From Siderastrea siderea (taxonomy: Eukaryota > Cnidaria > Anthozoa > Scleractinia > Rhizangiidae), in assembly GCA_964030785.1 (NCBI GenBank), contig OZ034970.1:17443911-17507910 (forward strand): a stretch of DNA of 64,000 nucleotides. Reading direction: 5' to 3'. Under the pieces are notes generated by a model that searched no databases, was not told where the DNA came from, and saw only the letters and a program-made list of their open reading frames with translations. Both the position numbers and the translations under genes were made by a program. Each line of letters begins with the position of its first letter. Within the stretch, counting starts at the first letter, position 1. Shown in pieces: positions 36,601 through 45,876 of this stretch.

Positions 36601-39600
36601 ACGACATACCTCTATGAAGAAAAAATTTCCCTTGAACGTCCGTTACTTGACGTAGAATTCAGTGTGGGTTGATTGTTAACTGAAAAAAAAGGCAAACAAC
36701 TGAACGAAAATAATGTCAACATTTGGCATATGCAAGGAAGATATAAGAGAACTTGCTAAACAAGTGAAATGATATTCTACGAAATTTTGCGCAAACTAGT
36801 AAAATATATCCGAATATGGATACGCTTTCATCTGAAGGTGGAAGTCCGATGTAAGCTTGTGAAAATAAAAGTCGACGAGAATTTTTCCTTAAACGGGTAA
36901 AACGATGATTTGTTTTTCTTGACCAATGAAAGATTAAAATATTCACTCAATCTATCACACTCAGGTTTAATACGATCTCATTATCGGGCTAAATTTAGCG
37001 CGATTTCGCGTAAATATAAGGAATATTTTATTTTTCAAGGGTAGCACTAAACTAGTATTAAACACTGACAAACCGGTTTGAATTTTCAGATGTGCATCAG
37101 CAGGCGTAGCCCGACTACAGTAAGGTAGACTGTTAGACTTTATTTACCAAGATGCCTAATCTTTCCATTTTTCAGCTCATTTTTCGTCAAAATCAGTAAA
37201 ACTAGACGTGTTAAAACGTACTTGTCCCGTCCAACTACATTTAGCCATAAATAGACAATAATTCATAGTTTGCGATTACTAATTTTAGCAATTTTTGGCG
37301 AATGGCTTTACCCACTAAAGTTGCCTTTTTTGTTCTTTTGTTTTCCATTCATTTGCCTATTAAAAATCGACAAAAAAGGAAACGTATGAGGTTATCTACC
37401 ACTTTTTGTTATCGTGTTTCACTAACTAACAGTATATTTATACATAAGTGCTTTTCTTGTAGGTAAGGCAGGCTTGAAACAATCCGGATTCAAAGCTGGT
37501 TGTCTTAGCAGCATTGTTGTCAAAGAGCCGTAAATACGTTAACGCAATACTGTTGCAATATAACTAAGCAACATTTTGTGCTCTTTTCGAATCGCTAAAA
37601 ATAGTGGCTTTTAAGTACTGCAAGAAATCTATGAAATGCGTCTGTTTCGCCGCAAAATGTAACAACAACGCGGAATGTCACAACTTTCGACGCATAATAT
37701 AACACAATTCTCGAAAAGTAACGACTCTTTATTTGAACACACACTTTCGTCACATTAAATACTCCCGCTACGATGACTGATCTTTTTTTTTCTGTTTTTT
37801 TTCGGGGGGGGGGGGGGGGGGGTGTCCAGAACCCTTAGAGTTTGTGTATCTTTTTTTTATGCAATCGAATTTTACCAAGGGAACCTATCACACATAGGGC
37901 CTGAGACAGAAGGACCCTACTGTTTTTATTGTACAACGCTAAATTTTAAGCGAAAATTGCCAAAAACGGGCACTAGGCACTGATAGGTGACCGCTGAGAA
38001 GAGACAGTATCGCATCAAGTGATTGATTTCGACCAATGGAAGCACGCCAAAACATAGCGTTGTACTATAAAGGTAAAAAATATCCTTCTCCGTTATAGAG
38101 AGTTAACTCTAAACATCTAGTTGCCTATGTCAAAGTAATCCACCCTGCAAATATCAACATTTTTAATTCAACATGGGACATAGTGCATGGGCTAACAACA
38201 CCGTGCGCTGGCCGCGAACCGCCAGGGTGTACTGGTAACCGCTGCAATTCACTTATCTGTCACAAGAATGTTGGAGTCATTCTCAGTGTGATATGTTTAA
38301 TTGTATTTACATTTGCTGAGAAACAATAATCGAAAACGCAAACAGTCGAGCCTCCTTAGGTAGACATTGTAAATTACTCGTATTTATATTTTTTCCCCAA
38401 AACGAGGTTTCTGTTCAACCGCACGACGCTTTTTCATTCAATCTTTTTAAATCACCTCAATGAGCTTTTCAACGTTTTTTAAGGTTTTTGTTTGATTTGA
38501 GAAAAAAAAAAACAAAAAAAAACAAAAACAAAAACCGCGTTGCGCCAAAAATGTGTTTTCGTAAAGCGGGCTTCGACTGCAAAATAAAAGGAGGGCCGTC
38601 TATGTACATTGCCTACACAGTAAAGAAACAAAACTAGCTGCCTAAAAGAAGAATTTCAAGCTGCCCTTTTTCTTGCCATAATACTAGCTATTGGCTCATT
38701 CGAGAATTGGTTTGATTTAGTTGTATTTAATGGATCGTGGGCGAAGTTGTCTAGATCAAAAATAAAACACAAACAGCGGTAATAAACATTATAAACTTAC
38801 GCATTTTTATATAAACTTGACATTTCGTATGCTAGTCAACATACATTTTCAAAAGTGACCGTTAAATTTTGACAAACCTTTTATACAATAGTGATAAGGG
38901 GTCTGGAACCAAGATTAAGAAAACAATCTTAAGAGCGCCTGTCTGTAAAAAGCAGACAAAATCAAAATTACGCGGCAAGGGTGGAAAATTCGATTTCTTT
39001 CATATTTTAATGTTAGATAGGTTAGGGTATAACTAAAATCACTGGATACCTTTTTTGGCAAAATATCCTTTTATTTCAAAGAAAAATGCAAATAACGAAC
39101 TGCCGTTAAAATCGCCATTTGAAGCAGTAAATTATGACATCAATTTGAGGCGTCCGCATGCAAAAACAAATCCCTCTGTCGTCTTTTAAACACTCAATTT
39201 TACTTTTGCAATCTCTCAAGAGCTTCAAAAATGATTTTGGTAGAAACTGCGTTGTTCTTTGTGTTTGAAATAATTTAATTCTGAAAGTATACATTTCTCA
39301 TCAGGAAAAGTACTTCGTGAATTAAATTATTTTTCACCATGTGCTAAACCTTCAAATCGATTCAGCTTCTGGCTGTTGAATTAAGAAAAGATGTTCTCAG
39401 GATTGCTGCAAAAATTTCTTTGGGCAAATGATTGAGAGCGACGCGAGAACTTTTCAAAGTTCGTTAAAATGCAGGTTCTTTCACCCTTCTTGGCAACATT
39501 CCATTCGCGTGTCACGCACATATTTTAATGTGTTTCGACCCACATGAGATCGAAAACGTCAAACAGAAAAACAGTTCGAAATGCTCTTACCTCATTTGCT

Positions 39601-39710
39601 GTAGAGGACAGGTCCAGAGGCCATTTCCGAGTGATTCTCTTGGCGTTCGACTTATTTTGGTCCTATTGATGACGTCCAATGAACACCGCCAACGGCATGT
39701 ACTAAAACCA
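33663..39710. other. Long non-coding stretch, no gene seen
   Basis: About 6 kb of AT-rich DNA with only short, unsupported ORFs. A 19-base G run (37804-37822) and A-rich patches near 38500-38535 are the only distinct features. Confidence 0.5.
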
Positions 39711-39881
39711 GGAACACCGGAACACCGGAACACCGGAACACCGGAACACCGGAACACCCCGGAACACTCCGGAACACCCCGAAACACTCCGGAACACCCC
39801 GGAACACCCCCGGAACACCCCCGGAACACTCCGGAACACCCCGGAACACTCCGGAACACCCCGGAACACCCCCGGAACACT
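39711..39881. repeat. Minisatellite, GGAACACCCC unit
   Basis: About seventeen copies of GGAACAC followed by C(1-5) or TCC, with period 9-11. It lies 177 bp left of the Polinton target site. Open frames through it on both strands are by-products. Confidence 0.95.
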
Positions 39882-40051
39882 GGAATTTGACGGTATTTCC
39901 GCACGGGCTAGTTAATTTACTTGTAACAAGTAAACATGCGGTTAATGTTTAATGTTTTAATGGTTAATGTTTTTCTTTCAGTGCTTTGGCTTAAAGGCAC
40001 GGCGCCACAGAGTTAAATCTTGAGAAAAGCAGTCACTTGAGAAACACATAA

Positions 40052-40057
40052 GTCGTG
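40052..40057. repeat. Polinton target-site duplication, left
   Basis: GTCGTG directly precedes the left terminal inverted repeat. The same 6 bp follow the right one at 62302. Confidence 0.95.
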
Positions 40058-40516
40058 AGTAGTAATGTACGCTCGTATGGCACACTTTGCCTCGTTTTGA
40101 TGTAAGGATGACGTCATAACCGGAACCGGAAGTCACGTGTTTTTAAGAGGGGGAAACCGCTGACCAGTGGTGAAAAAAGGGATCGCGGGCTCATGCAACC
40201 GGAAGTCACGTGATTTGGAATGGGAAACCGCTGACCAGTTGGAAAAAGGGATCGTGGGCTCAAGGGGAAGTAAACCCGCTGAGAAAACGCGGGCTCAAAG
40301 TCCAAAGTCCAATTGGGGGAACGAGGGTGGTCCTTGACTGAAAAACAAGAAAATAAAAAAAATATTTTATTGTCAACTTTTTTTTCACAACAAGTGAGAG
40401 AAAACTAAAGTGGAGAGGACGAGGGTTTATTCGATTTCTTCTTAATAGCATCTTGCTCATGCTTGGCTTTCTTCTCTCTGATGATCAGCCAGTCTGGCAT
40501 GACGCATGCTCCTGAA
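40058..40516 (+). repeat. Polinton terminal inverted repeat, left (459 bp)
   Basis: The sequence matches 61847-62301 inverted, with a few substitutions and small indels (including a 4-bp AGTC difference at the inner end). It contains a CRE-like TGACGTCA (40109-40116), two copies of the ETS/E-box composite ACCGGAAGTCACGTG (40125-40139 and 40198-40212) in a 73-bp internal duplication, and AATAAA motifs on both strands near 40350-40371. The inward minus-strand genes may use the latter for polyadenylation. Confidence 0.95.
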
Positions 40517-40661
40517 TACAATTCTTTTCTTCATCTGATCTTGCGAGCCTTAATGGGTAGGCGTGGGGAAAGAAAAATAGTTTAATGTAAATCATATATC
40601 AACATTTGACAACAAGTAGAAAAAAAATGAGTTCAATGTCCAAACATGGGGGTGTCCTTTT

Positions 40662-41051
40662 TTACGCGAAGCTGATACAGGTTTTCATCCGTCCAATGGC
40701 TAGGCTTTTGGTGTGACCCAGAAAGTAGAGGGTTTTGCGGTGAGGCTCATAGGGATCGCGCAGTTCTCCCCAGAATCCTTGGAGGGCGTGGTTGTTCTCA
40801 TAGCAAATGCCATACCAGATAGGATTGTTTTTCCAATCGTCCTTGACATGCTGCATAAAATCCGGGTCTTCTTTCCAGTCTTCATGGAGGACTTCCTGGA
40901 CGACAAGAGGAACGTGGCAGGTAGAGCATAGGCGGGGCTGATGGTTCTGTTGCTTGGCACAGGCGACATGACAAGGAATACCACAGCACCTCAACGTGGT
41001 ATAATTGGCGAGAGGTGTCAAACAAATCACACATGGTGGGGGTTGAGCCAT
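40662..41051 (-). CDS. RING-like zinc-finger protein, Polinton left arm
   Basis: A 129-aa protein whose first 50 residues hold a Cys/His cluster: C7-x2-C10, C22/C23, C27-H28, C31, then C42-x2-C45. The spacing resembles RING or a related cross-brace finger, though one ligand position is ambiguous. The rest is acidic, then basic, with no recognised domain. RING fingers are usually ubiquitin E3 ligases, and viruses use them to redirect host ubiquitination; that role is inferred. It is the outermost gene of the left minus-strand cluster, next to two small paralogous genes. Confidence 0.65.
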   Translation of the reverse strand: MAQPPPCVICLTPLANYTTLRCCGIPCHVACAKQQNHQPRLCSTCHVPLVVQEVLHEDWKEDPDFMQHVKDDWKNNPIWYGICYENNHALQGFWGELRDPYEPHRKTLYFLGHTKSLAIGRMKTCISFA

Positions 41052-41063
41052 CAGGCGAAAGGA

Positions 41064-41306
41064 TCAAAGAGTGGTTTGATCAAAAGGATCGACGAAAGGA
41101 TCAAAGAGTGGATTGATCAAGAGTTGAAACTCGACGGTGGTGATGATCCCTTCTTTTCGGAGTCGGCACAGTTCTTGAAAAGTGAGCTTGTAACGTAAAG
41201 GTTGAACCAGGTGCTTGATTTGTTTTCGGATCTCTCCCAAACGTTCAATGATGTGCAGGGCTTGAGGGCTGACCTTGCTAGGACCCTTGTCGGGTTTGTC
41301 TCCCAT
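41064..41306 (-). CDS. Small helical protein, paralogue of 41307-41504 gene
   Basis: An 80-aa protein predicted to be mostly helical. It aligns with the neighbouring 65-aa product: SPQALHIIERL / SPEAQQVIDRL, then R-x-K-x4-ELxRL, then E-x2-LL. Gaps of 12 and 0 bp separate it from the genes on either side, suggesting one minus-strand transcript. The function is unknown. Confidence 0.6.
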   Translation of the reverse strand: MGDKPDKGPSKVSPQALHIIERLGEIRKQIKHLVQPLRYKLTFQELCRLRKEGIITTVEFQLLINPLFDPFVDPFDQTTL

Positions 41307-41504
41307 TCACCACCGGTAGAAGTTTTTCAAAGTTAATAAAGCCAATTCGTTCCGACTGAGTTGTTTTTGACTATGAAGACGAAGCAGTTCAAAATAAGAA
41401 GCTTTGAAGCGGATCTGTTCCAATTCTTTTTCGAGTCGAGATAACAAGGCTCGTAGACGATCAATCACTTGTTGGGCTTCTGGACTGAGGACTGGATCAT
41501 CCAT
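41307..41504 (-). CDS. Small helical protein, paralogue of 41064-41306 gene
   Basis: The ATG at 41504 gives a 65-aa product, MDDPVLSPEAQQVIDRL onward. The longer upstream frame lacks support because it would cover the TATA box (41537-41543 on the complement), which lies 33 bp before this ATG. The N-terminal half looks like a coiled coil (RLRALLSRLEKELEQIR). The function is unknown. It is the first gene of the left minus-strand cluster. Confidence 0.6.
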   Translation of the reverse strand: MDDPVLSPEAQQVIDRLRALLSRLEKELEQIRFKASYFELLRLHSQKQLSRNELALLTLKNFYRW

Positions 41505-41536
41505 TGAGTGTGAAAGATGGAATGGGACAGGGGGTT

Positions 41537-41690
41537 TTTTATAGAGAACCAAAAGGGTCACGTGGGAGGGAATAGGCCAATGAGAGAAAAGACCCATCAT
41601 GCTTTGAGAGGGGAAGAGGTGGGGGGACCCCCCTCCCCCCTCCTTAGATAGACCATGGTGCATTGCGCGAATGAGGGTATATAAGTCAAG
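41537..41690. promoter_or_regulatory. Bidirectional promoter, inverted copy of the polB promoter region
   Basis: Read from right to left it has an inverted CCAAT box, the E-box block CCCACGTGACCC and TTTTGGTTCTCTATAAAA in front of the 41504 gene. Rightward it has TATATAAG (41678-41685) for the gene at 41762. In between is GTGGGGGGACCCCCCTCCCC. The same modules in inverted order lie at 56916-57088. Confidence 0.8.
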
Positions 41691-41761
41691 CGAGGCCACA
41701 GGACGTCACTCCTAGCTTTGAGTTCAGTCTTTACGACTTATGTCAGTTGGTGAAGTGAAAA

Positions 41762-42298
41762 ATGTCAGAAACAAGAAAGCCCTTGGGCTCTTTAGCCAGT
41801 GAAACGAATGTGGGTGGGCCAGACTATTTGAGGAGGAGAGTACGACAGGAGAGGACAGGAGTGGAGCGGCAGACAAGGCGTATGCGAGAGAGAGAAGAGG
41901 AAACGTGGCGCCCCCTGACCCGTAGACGCGTGGTCGCGTTTTTTGAATTGTTTTTGCAGTGTCTGGTCTGGACAGAAAATGGAGAGCGGGAGGGCCGACC
42001 CCATCCCGAGATCACGGAAGCGCTGCTGGGAGCCCTGGTGAATAAGATTATACCATGGGTGGACCAGCACCGCATTCGGTCGAATTTTGAACGTCGCTGG
42101 CCGATGACCTTAGAACAGTTCCATGAAGTGGACAACGAACTTGAACTTTACTTACCACGTGTTCATGGGGGCCACGCATGGCAACGAATTCGTGTTTATT
42201 TTGGGGAGATGGAGCGGGAGCGGGAGCAGCGGCGGCGGGAGGAGCAAGAGAGGAGAGAGGAGATTCGGGACCACGTGCGACGTATTTTATTTCCTTGA
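41762..42298 (+). CDS. Unknown charged protein, 178 aa
   Basis: The protein has an Arg/Glu-rich N-terminus, a middle domain with Trp and hydrophobic blocks (RRVVAFFELFLQCLVW; ALLGALVNKIIPWVDQH), and a Glu/Arg-rich C-terminal coiled coil (EMEREREQRRREEQERRE). No family is recognised. A TATA box lies 77 bp upstream. The position opposite the left minus-strand cluster suggests coordinated, possibly early, expression (inference). Confidence 0.6.
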   Translation: MSETRKPLGSLASETNVGGPDYLRRRVRQERTGVERQTRRMREREEETWRPLTRRRVVAFFELFLQCLVWTENGEREGRPHPEITEALLGALVNKIIPWVDQHRIRSNFERRWPMTLEQFHEVDNELELYLPRVHGGHAWQRIRVYFGEMEREREQRRREEQERREEIRDHVRRILFP

Positions 42299-42605
42299 AC
42301 TATTCCCGTTGAGTTTCTTTATTGTGAGTCAAGGCAACTGTGAGTCAAGAGACATTTATTTATGATCCACGTGCAAACTCAGTGATGTCAGTTTTTTTAA
42401 AATTTTTTAATTAAAAGAGTTGATGTTACAATGGGTGGTTGGTCTTCTTTTGCCACGCGGGTGGGGCGTTCCTATTTACAATTGAAAAAAGCTATCTACA
42501 ATTTGAAAAAATAAAAATGGCTATGTACAATTGGAAAAAAAATAAAAAGTAAAAAAAATTAAAAAAGAAAAGCTATGTACAATTCCAAAAGTAAAAACTA
42601 AGAAA
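42299..42605. other. Convergent intergenic region
   Basis: This AT-rich stretch lies between the converging 3' ends of the 178-aa gene and the SLOG-like gene. It contains several AATAAA-like motifs and a triplicated CTATGTACAATT-like segment (about 42490-42590). No gene is seen. Confidence 0.5.
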
Positions 42606-43298
42606 TTACAAATGAAAGTCTTCCAGTTCCATGCGTAATTGATCAATGTTCTCGGGTAGACAGAAGGTGCGGTTGAATAAGGCTTGAATTTCGGCTCGGG
42701 TTTTCTCGTCCACATCCCGGGATCCCACAATAGCACTGCTTTGATGAAGGGTGGGCTTTTTAGGTCCCCAAGGGACAAATTGACTGCCAGTGACCAGGGT
42801 GGCGGCATTCTCATTGACTTGGTAGTAATGGTCCGAGCGGTACCATGATTGACTGGGTATATCAAACAGGTAGACGGGTTTGCCTTGATCCATAGCCAAT
42901 TGCACAGTCCAACCAGTGCCTCCTTTCACGCGTTTATGATCCGGTTCCAAGATGCCAAAGGCATAGATGGTATGGGCTTTTTTGGCCAATTGATAATTGC
43001 GTTGCAGCAATTGCAGGGTGTAAAAATGACTGGGCATTTGTTTGCCTAGTTTCTCCGCTGCCTGGTGAAGATGGGGGTTGGCCAGCATCAGAACTTCCAC
43101 CGTAGAAGGGGTGATGAAAGTGGATCGAGGATGGTTCGGGGGGACCAGGACTTCGAGTTGCATCCCAAAGTGTTTGGCCTGTTGTTCCACGAGGGCATCC
43201 GTACCTTTGGCTCCCCCTGTATAGACCACATGGCCATGACCCACTTGCAGTTCCAAGGCACCGAGATCTTGTTCTCCGATCATGATGTCTGGGGGCAT
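42606..43298 (-). CDS. SLOG/DprA-like Rossmann-fold protein
   Basis: The ATG at 43298 gives 230 aa; a longer frame would need a TTG start close to the TATTTAAG box at 43337-43344. The signature is that of the SLOG/LOG/DprA superfamily, Rossmann-like folds that bind nucleotides or nucleic acid. It has VVYTGGAKGTDALVEQQA (24-41, phosphate-binding GGAxGxD), then RN at 100-101 followed by a Lys/Ala helix, then GGTGWTVQLAMDQGKPVYLFD-type sequence at 126-146. A second family motif, AIVGSRD (189-195), which in DprA-like proteins comes first, lies at the C-terminal side here. Such domains act in DNA uptake or nucleotide-signal immunity in bacteria. The role in this element is unknown. Confidence 0.7.
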   Translation of the reverse strand: MPPDIMIGEQDLGALELQVGHGHVVYTGGAKGTDALVEQQAKHFGMQLEVLVPPNHPRSTFITPSTVEVLMLANPHLHQAAEKLGKQMPSHFYTLQLLQRNYQLAKKAHTIYAFGILEPDHKRVKGGTGWTVQLAMDQGKPVYLFDIPSQSWYRSDHYYQVNENAATLVTGSQFVPWGPKKPTLHQSSAIVGSRDVDEKTRAEIQALFNRTFCLPENIDQLRMELEDFHL

Positions 43299-43336
43299 GG
43301 CTTTTGAGAATGAAGATCTAGTGACCAAGGGACCGT

Positions 43337-43475
43337 CTTAAATAGGGACAACGGACCAATGGGAAGACAAGAGGTCCTTATTTGGATTGAACAAGCTGAC
43401 CAATGGGAAGATAACAAGTCCTTATAGGGGTAGGATAAGCTGACCAATGACAGTCAAGGGTCTAAGGTATAAAAA
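43337..43475. promoter_or_regulatory. Bidirectional promoter with three CCAAT boxes at 44-bp spacing
   Basis: TATTTAAG on the minus strand (43337-43344) lies 39 bp before the SLOG-like ATG, and TATAAAAA (43468-43475) lies 39 bp before the GRF ATG. Between them CCAAT occurs at 43356, 43400 and 43444, each within a GACCAATG block, at exact 44-bp steps. Confidence 0.8.
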
Positions 43476-43513
43476 GGCAGGGTCGATAGGGGTGACATCC
43501 ACCTTTGAGTACG

Positions 43514-44386
43514 ATGTCTGTCGATCGGAAGAGAAAATCAACCCATCCCCCAGAGGGGAAGAAGAAGAAGAAGAGCATTCAACATATGACGCCCGTGGAC
43601 TGTGATCCTGTGGTGTGCGACGTGGTGGAAGACACCCGAGCTGCTGTGGAAGATATGATGAAAGAATTGAATGACATGGTGGAGCAATCACCCCCATCAC
43701 CTCAATTCACCTTGACGACCGTGTATGATCCTCCCAGTTCAGTGGATACTATGGTATGTCCTTACCATGAGGTGCGTTTGGAGGCCCGAGAATCTCAAAA
43801 GGGATGGAAGTATGTGAAATGTCCCATGCAACCGTGTTTGCTGTTTTGTGGTCAAGATCAAGTTCTGGAGTATATGAAAGCCGTGTATAGTCAACCTCAT
43901 GTAGAAGTGTTGGACATGTGGGGTGGTTTGCAATGCTTTTGCCGTGAACCCGCCACGCTTCAACAGAGTCATTCGACTCAGAACCCCGATCGGTTGTTTC
44001 TGACTTGTTCCAAGAAAACGTGTGGCTTCTTCCGATGGGCCGATCAACCCTTGGGTTCCAAGTACTGGACGTGGTTTCATGACAACCCTCCCAAAAAAGC
44101 CGACCAACAAGCTGAACCACCCACCCGTGATGCTCAAGGATATCCCAAGAGGGGCTATGACATCCCTGGCCCGCCCCCTCGAGTCCGGAGCAAAGAGGAC
44201 GTGGAACGAGAACGACCCCTGACAGACTATGAGAAACAATTGTTACGAGAAATTCAAGAGCTCAAGAACCGTCAAGAAATGATGGTAGCCCCGGCACCAC
44301 CACCACCCCCCAAGTACAGTGACAGTGTGGAGAACTGGCAGAAAGGTCTAGAGACCGTCAGTTATGGCCGTCTAGGTCTCTTTTAA
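43514..44386 (+). CDS. Double zinc-finger GRF-type protein
   Basis: From the ATG at 43514 (a TTG-started frame three codons longer is not needed) the product has 290 aa. A basic N-terminus (KKKKK near 17-20) resembles a nuclear signal. A first zinc module has C82-x2-H85 and C103-x4-C108. A second is a clear GRF finger: CFC (141-143), then R160-LFLTC, C170 and FFRWAD (172-177). GRF fingers bind single-stranded DNA in APE2, topoisomerase III and NEIL3, so a role in DNA replication or repair is likely. The C-terminal part is Pro-rich with a coiled-coil segment near 235-260. The next ORF starts 1 bp after its stop. Confidence 0.75.
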   Translation: MSVDRKRKSTHPPEGKKKKKSIQHMTPVDCDPVVCDVVEDTRAAVEDMMKELNDMVEQSPPSPQFTLTTVYDPPSSVDTMVCPYHEVRLEARESQKGWKYVKCPMQPCLLFCGQDQVLEYMKAVYSQPHVEVLDMWGGLQCFCREPATLQQSHSTQNPDRLFLTCSKKTCGFFRWADQPLGSKYWTWFHDNPPKKADQQAEPPTRDAQGYPKRGYDIPGPPPRVRSKEDVERERPLTDYEKQLLREIQELKNRQEMMVAPAPPPPPKYSDSVENWQKGLETVSYGRLGLF

Positions 44387-44387
44387 A

Positions 44388-44774
44388 ATGAGAGAACGAA
44401 TAAAATTTTTTATCAATGTCACCATGGAGTCTGTGTGTGATGCGTGGGAGTCTGTCTTGTCCCTGGGGCAATGGCAATGTCATCAAACCCTTTGTCAAGT
44501 CTTATATGATCATCAACCCGGCACCCAAATCCCCATACCCCGTTGTCCCGAGGACACGCATCCTCTCCACCTGTTTGAAGAAACCCATGTGGACCGCAAC
44601 CTATATCGATGGGTGGTGTTTGTCTTATGGTTAAAAGCTCACCCAGAGGCATGGCGATGGTATCGAATCATTCAAAAGGCGCATCCCCACACAGTCCCCA
44701 CCATATCGACCTTATGGGATGAATGCCAAAAAGTATGGCCCCTCGAAAGAAAAAGGTCTCCCCATCATGGTTGA
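44388..44774 (+). CDS. Unknown protein upstream of integrase, 128 aa
   Basis: Starts at the ATG 1 bp after the GRF gene stop; an internal ATG (residue 13) is an alternative. It is rich in Trp and His (YRWVVFVLWLKAHPEAWRWY), soluble-looking, with no recognised domain. It overlaps the integrase start by up to 52 bp. This suggests co-transcription with GRF and integrase genes. Confidence 0.55.
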   Translation: MRERIKFFINVTMESVCDAWESVLSLGQWQCHQTLCQVLYDHQPGTQIPIPRCPEDTHPLHLFEETHVDRNLYRWVVFVLWLKAHPEAWRWYRIIQKAHPHTVPTISTLWDECQKVWPLERKRSPHHG

Positions 44775-45871
44775 ATCGTTACCACGATCCTCGAGCCCCC
44801 GGCAGTTTAGGTGGGGTGCAACGGTTTGCTAAAGCCCATCGTCTCCCTTTGAAAAAAGTCCAACGGGTTTTGGAACGGGATTTGGCCTATACGTTACATA
44901 AACCACGACGTCGTCGTTTTCCCACCGTCCCCGTCATTGTAGGAGGATTAGATGATCAATGGGTCGCGGATTTAGTGGAAGTGCAACCGTTGGCCAAGTA
45001 TAATCGGGGTATACGCTACTTGTTGACGGTCTTGGATGTGTTGTCCAAGTACGCGTGGGTCCAACCGTTGAAAGACAAAACCGGGGTGGCGTTGGTCCAT
45101 GCCTTTGACAAGATTTTGAAAGGACGTCACCCGAATCGATTGCAAACGGATCGAGGGAAAGAATTTTATAATCGGACCTTTCAACGATGGCTTGACGAGC
45201 AAGGGATTCAACATTTTTCGACGGAAGGGGATGCGAAAGCCAGTGTGGTGGAACGATTTAACCGCACCTTGAAAGAACGGTTGTACCGTTATTTCACCGC
45301 GGCCAACACCTTACAGTTTGACGATGTCTTACCCGAGTTGGTGCAAGGCTATAATGCCACCCGGCATCGAAGTATTGGTATGGCCCCTCAAGACGTGACG
45401 TGGGACAACGAAGAAGCGGTGTGGAAACGATTGTATGCCCAACGGTTGAAAGACAAGAAAAAACCTAAATTCAAAGTAGGAGATCGTGTCCGTCTCAATA
45501 AGATTCATCGTACCTTTGAAAAAGCCTATCTACCCGGTTGGACCGAAGAAGTGTTTGTGGTGCATCGGGTGATCCCGGGCCCTGTGCCCACGTATAAGAT
45601 TCACGAATGGGATGAGACCCCCGTCCAAGGTACGTTTTATGAAGAGGATTTACAAAAAGTCCATGTATCCGAGGTGTTTCGCATTGAAAAGGTACTTAAG
45701 CGACAAAAAGATCGTTGGTTGGTCAAGTGGAAAGGGTGGCCCGACAAGTACAATAGTTGGATTCGTAGTCAAGACGTCACGTCTCTCCAACCACCCCAGA
45801 GGAAAAGCCCACCCAAACGACAACTGAAGACTAAAGAGACAAGCCCACCCAAAAGACGACGACGTGACTAA
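44723..45871 (+). CDS. INT: Polinton retroviral-type integrase with chromodomain
   Basis: A 382-aa integrase (or 378 aa from the second ATG). Its N-terminus has the Polinton pattern LNRYHDPRAPGSLGGVQRF. The catalytic triad is D83 (WVADLVEVQ), D143 (LQTDRGKEF) and E177 (ASVVERFNR), with 33 residues between the last two. Next come an SH3-like C-terminal DNA-binding part (about 248-310) and a chromodomain (318-350, RWLVKWKGWPDKYNSWI), which in related elements directs integration to marked chromatin. A basic tail (PPKRRRRD) follows. It catalyses insertion with 6-bp duplications. The frame is intact. Confidence 0.93.
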   Translation: MPKSMAPRKKKVSPSWLNRYHDPRAPGSLGGVQRFAKAHRLPLKKVQRVLERDLAYTLHKPRRRRFPTVPVIVGGLDDQWVADLVEVQPLAKYNRGIRYLLTVLDVLSKYAWVQPLKDKTGVALVHAFDKILKGRHPNRLQTDRGKEFYNRTFQRWLDEQGIQHFSTEGDAKASVVERFNRTLKERLYRYFTAANTLQFDDVLPELVQGYNATRHRSIGMAPQDVTWDNEEAVWKRLYAQRLKDKKKPKFKVGDRVRLNKIHRTFEKAYLPGWTEEVFVVHRVIPGPVPTYKIHEWDETPVQGTFYEEDLQKVHVSEVFRIEKVLKRQKDRWLVKWKGWPDKYNSWIRSQDVTSLQPPQRKSPPKRQLKTKETSPPKRRRRD

Positions 45872-45876
45872 AAACA

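Noticed and set aside
41307..41699. 130-codon version of the left-arm small gene
   Set aside because: The extra 65 codons run through the bidirectional promoter and are not similar to the paralogue, which starts near the internal ATG.
42606..43328. Longer start of the SLOG-like gene at 43328
   Set aside because: It is a TTG codon next to the TATA-like box; the ATG at 43298 fits better. Similar non-ATG extensions were dropped at 43505, 46914, 52806, 54012 and 56899.
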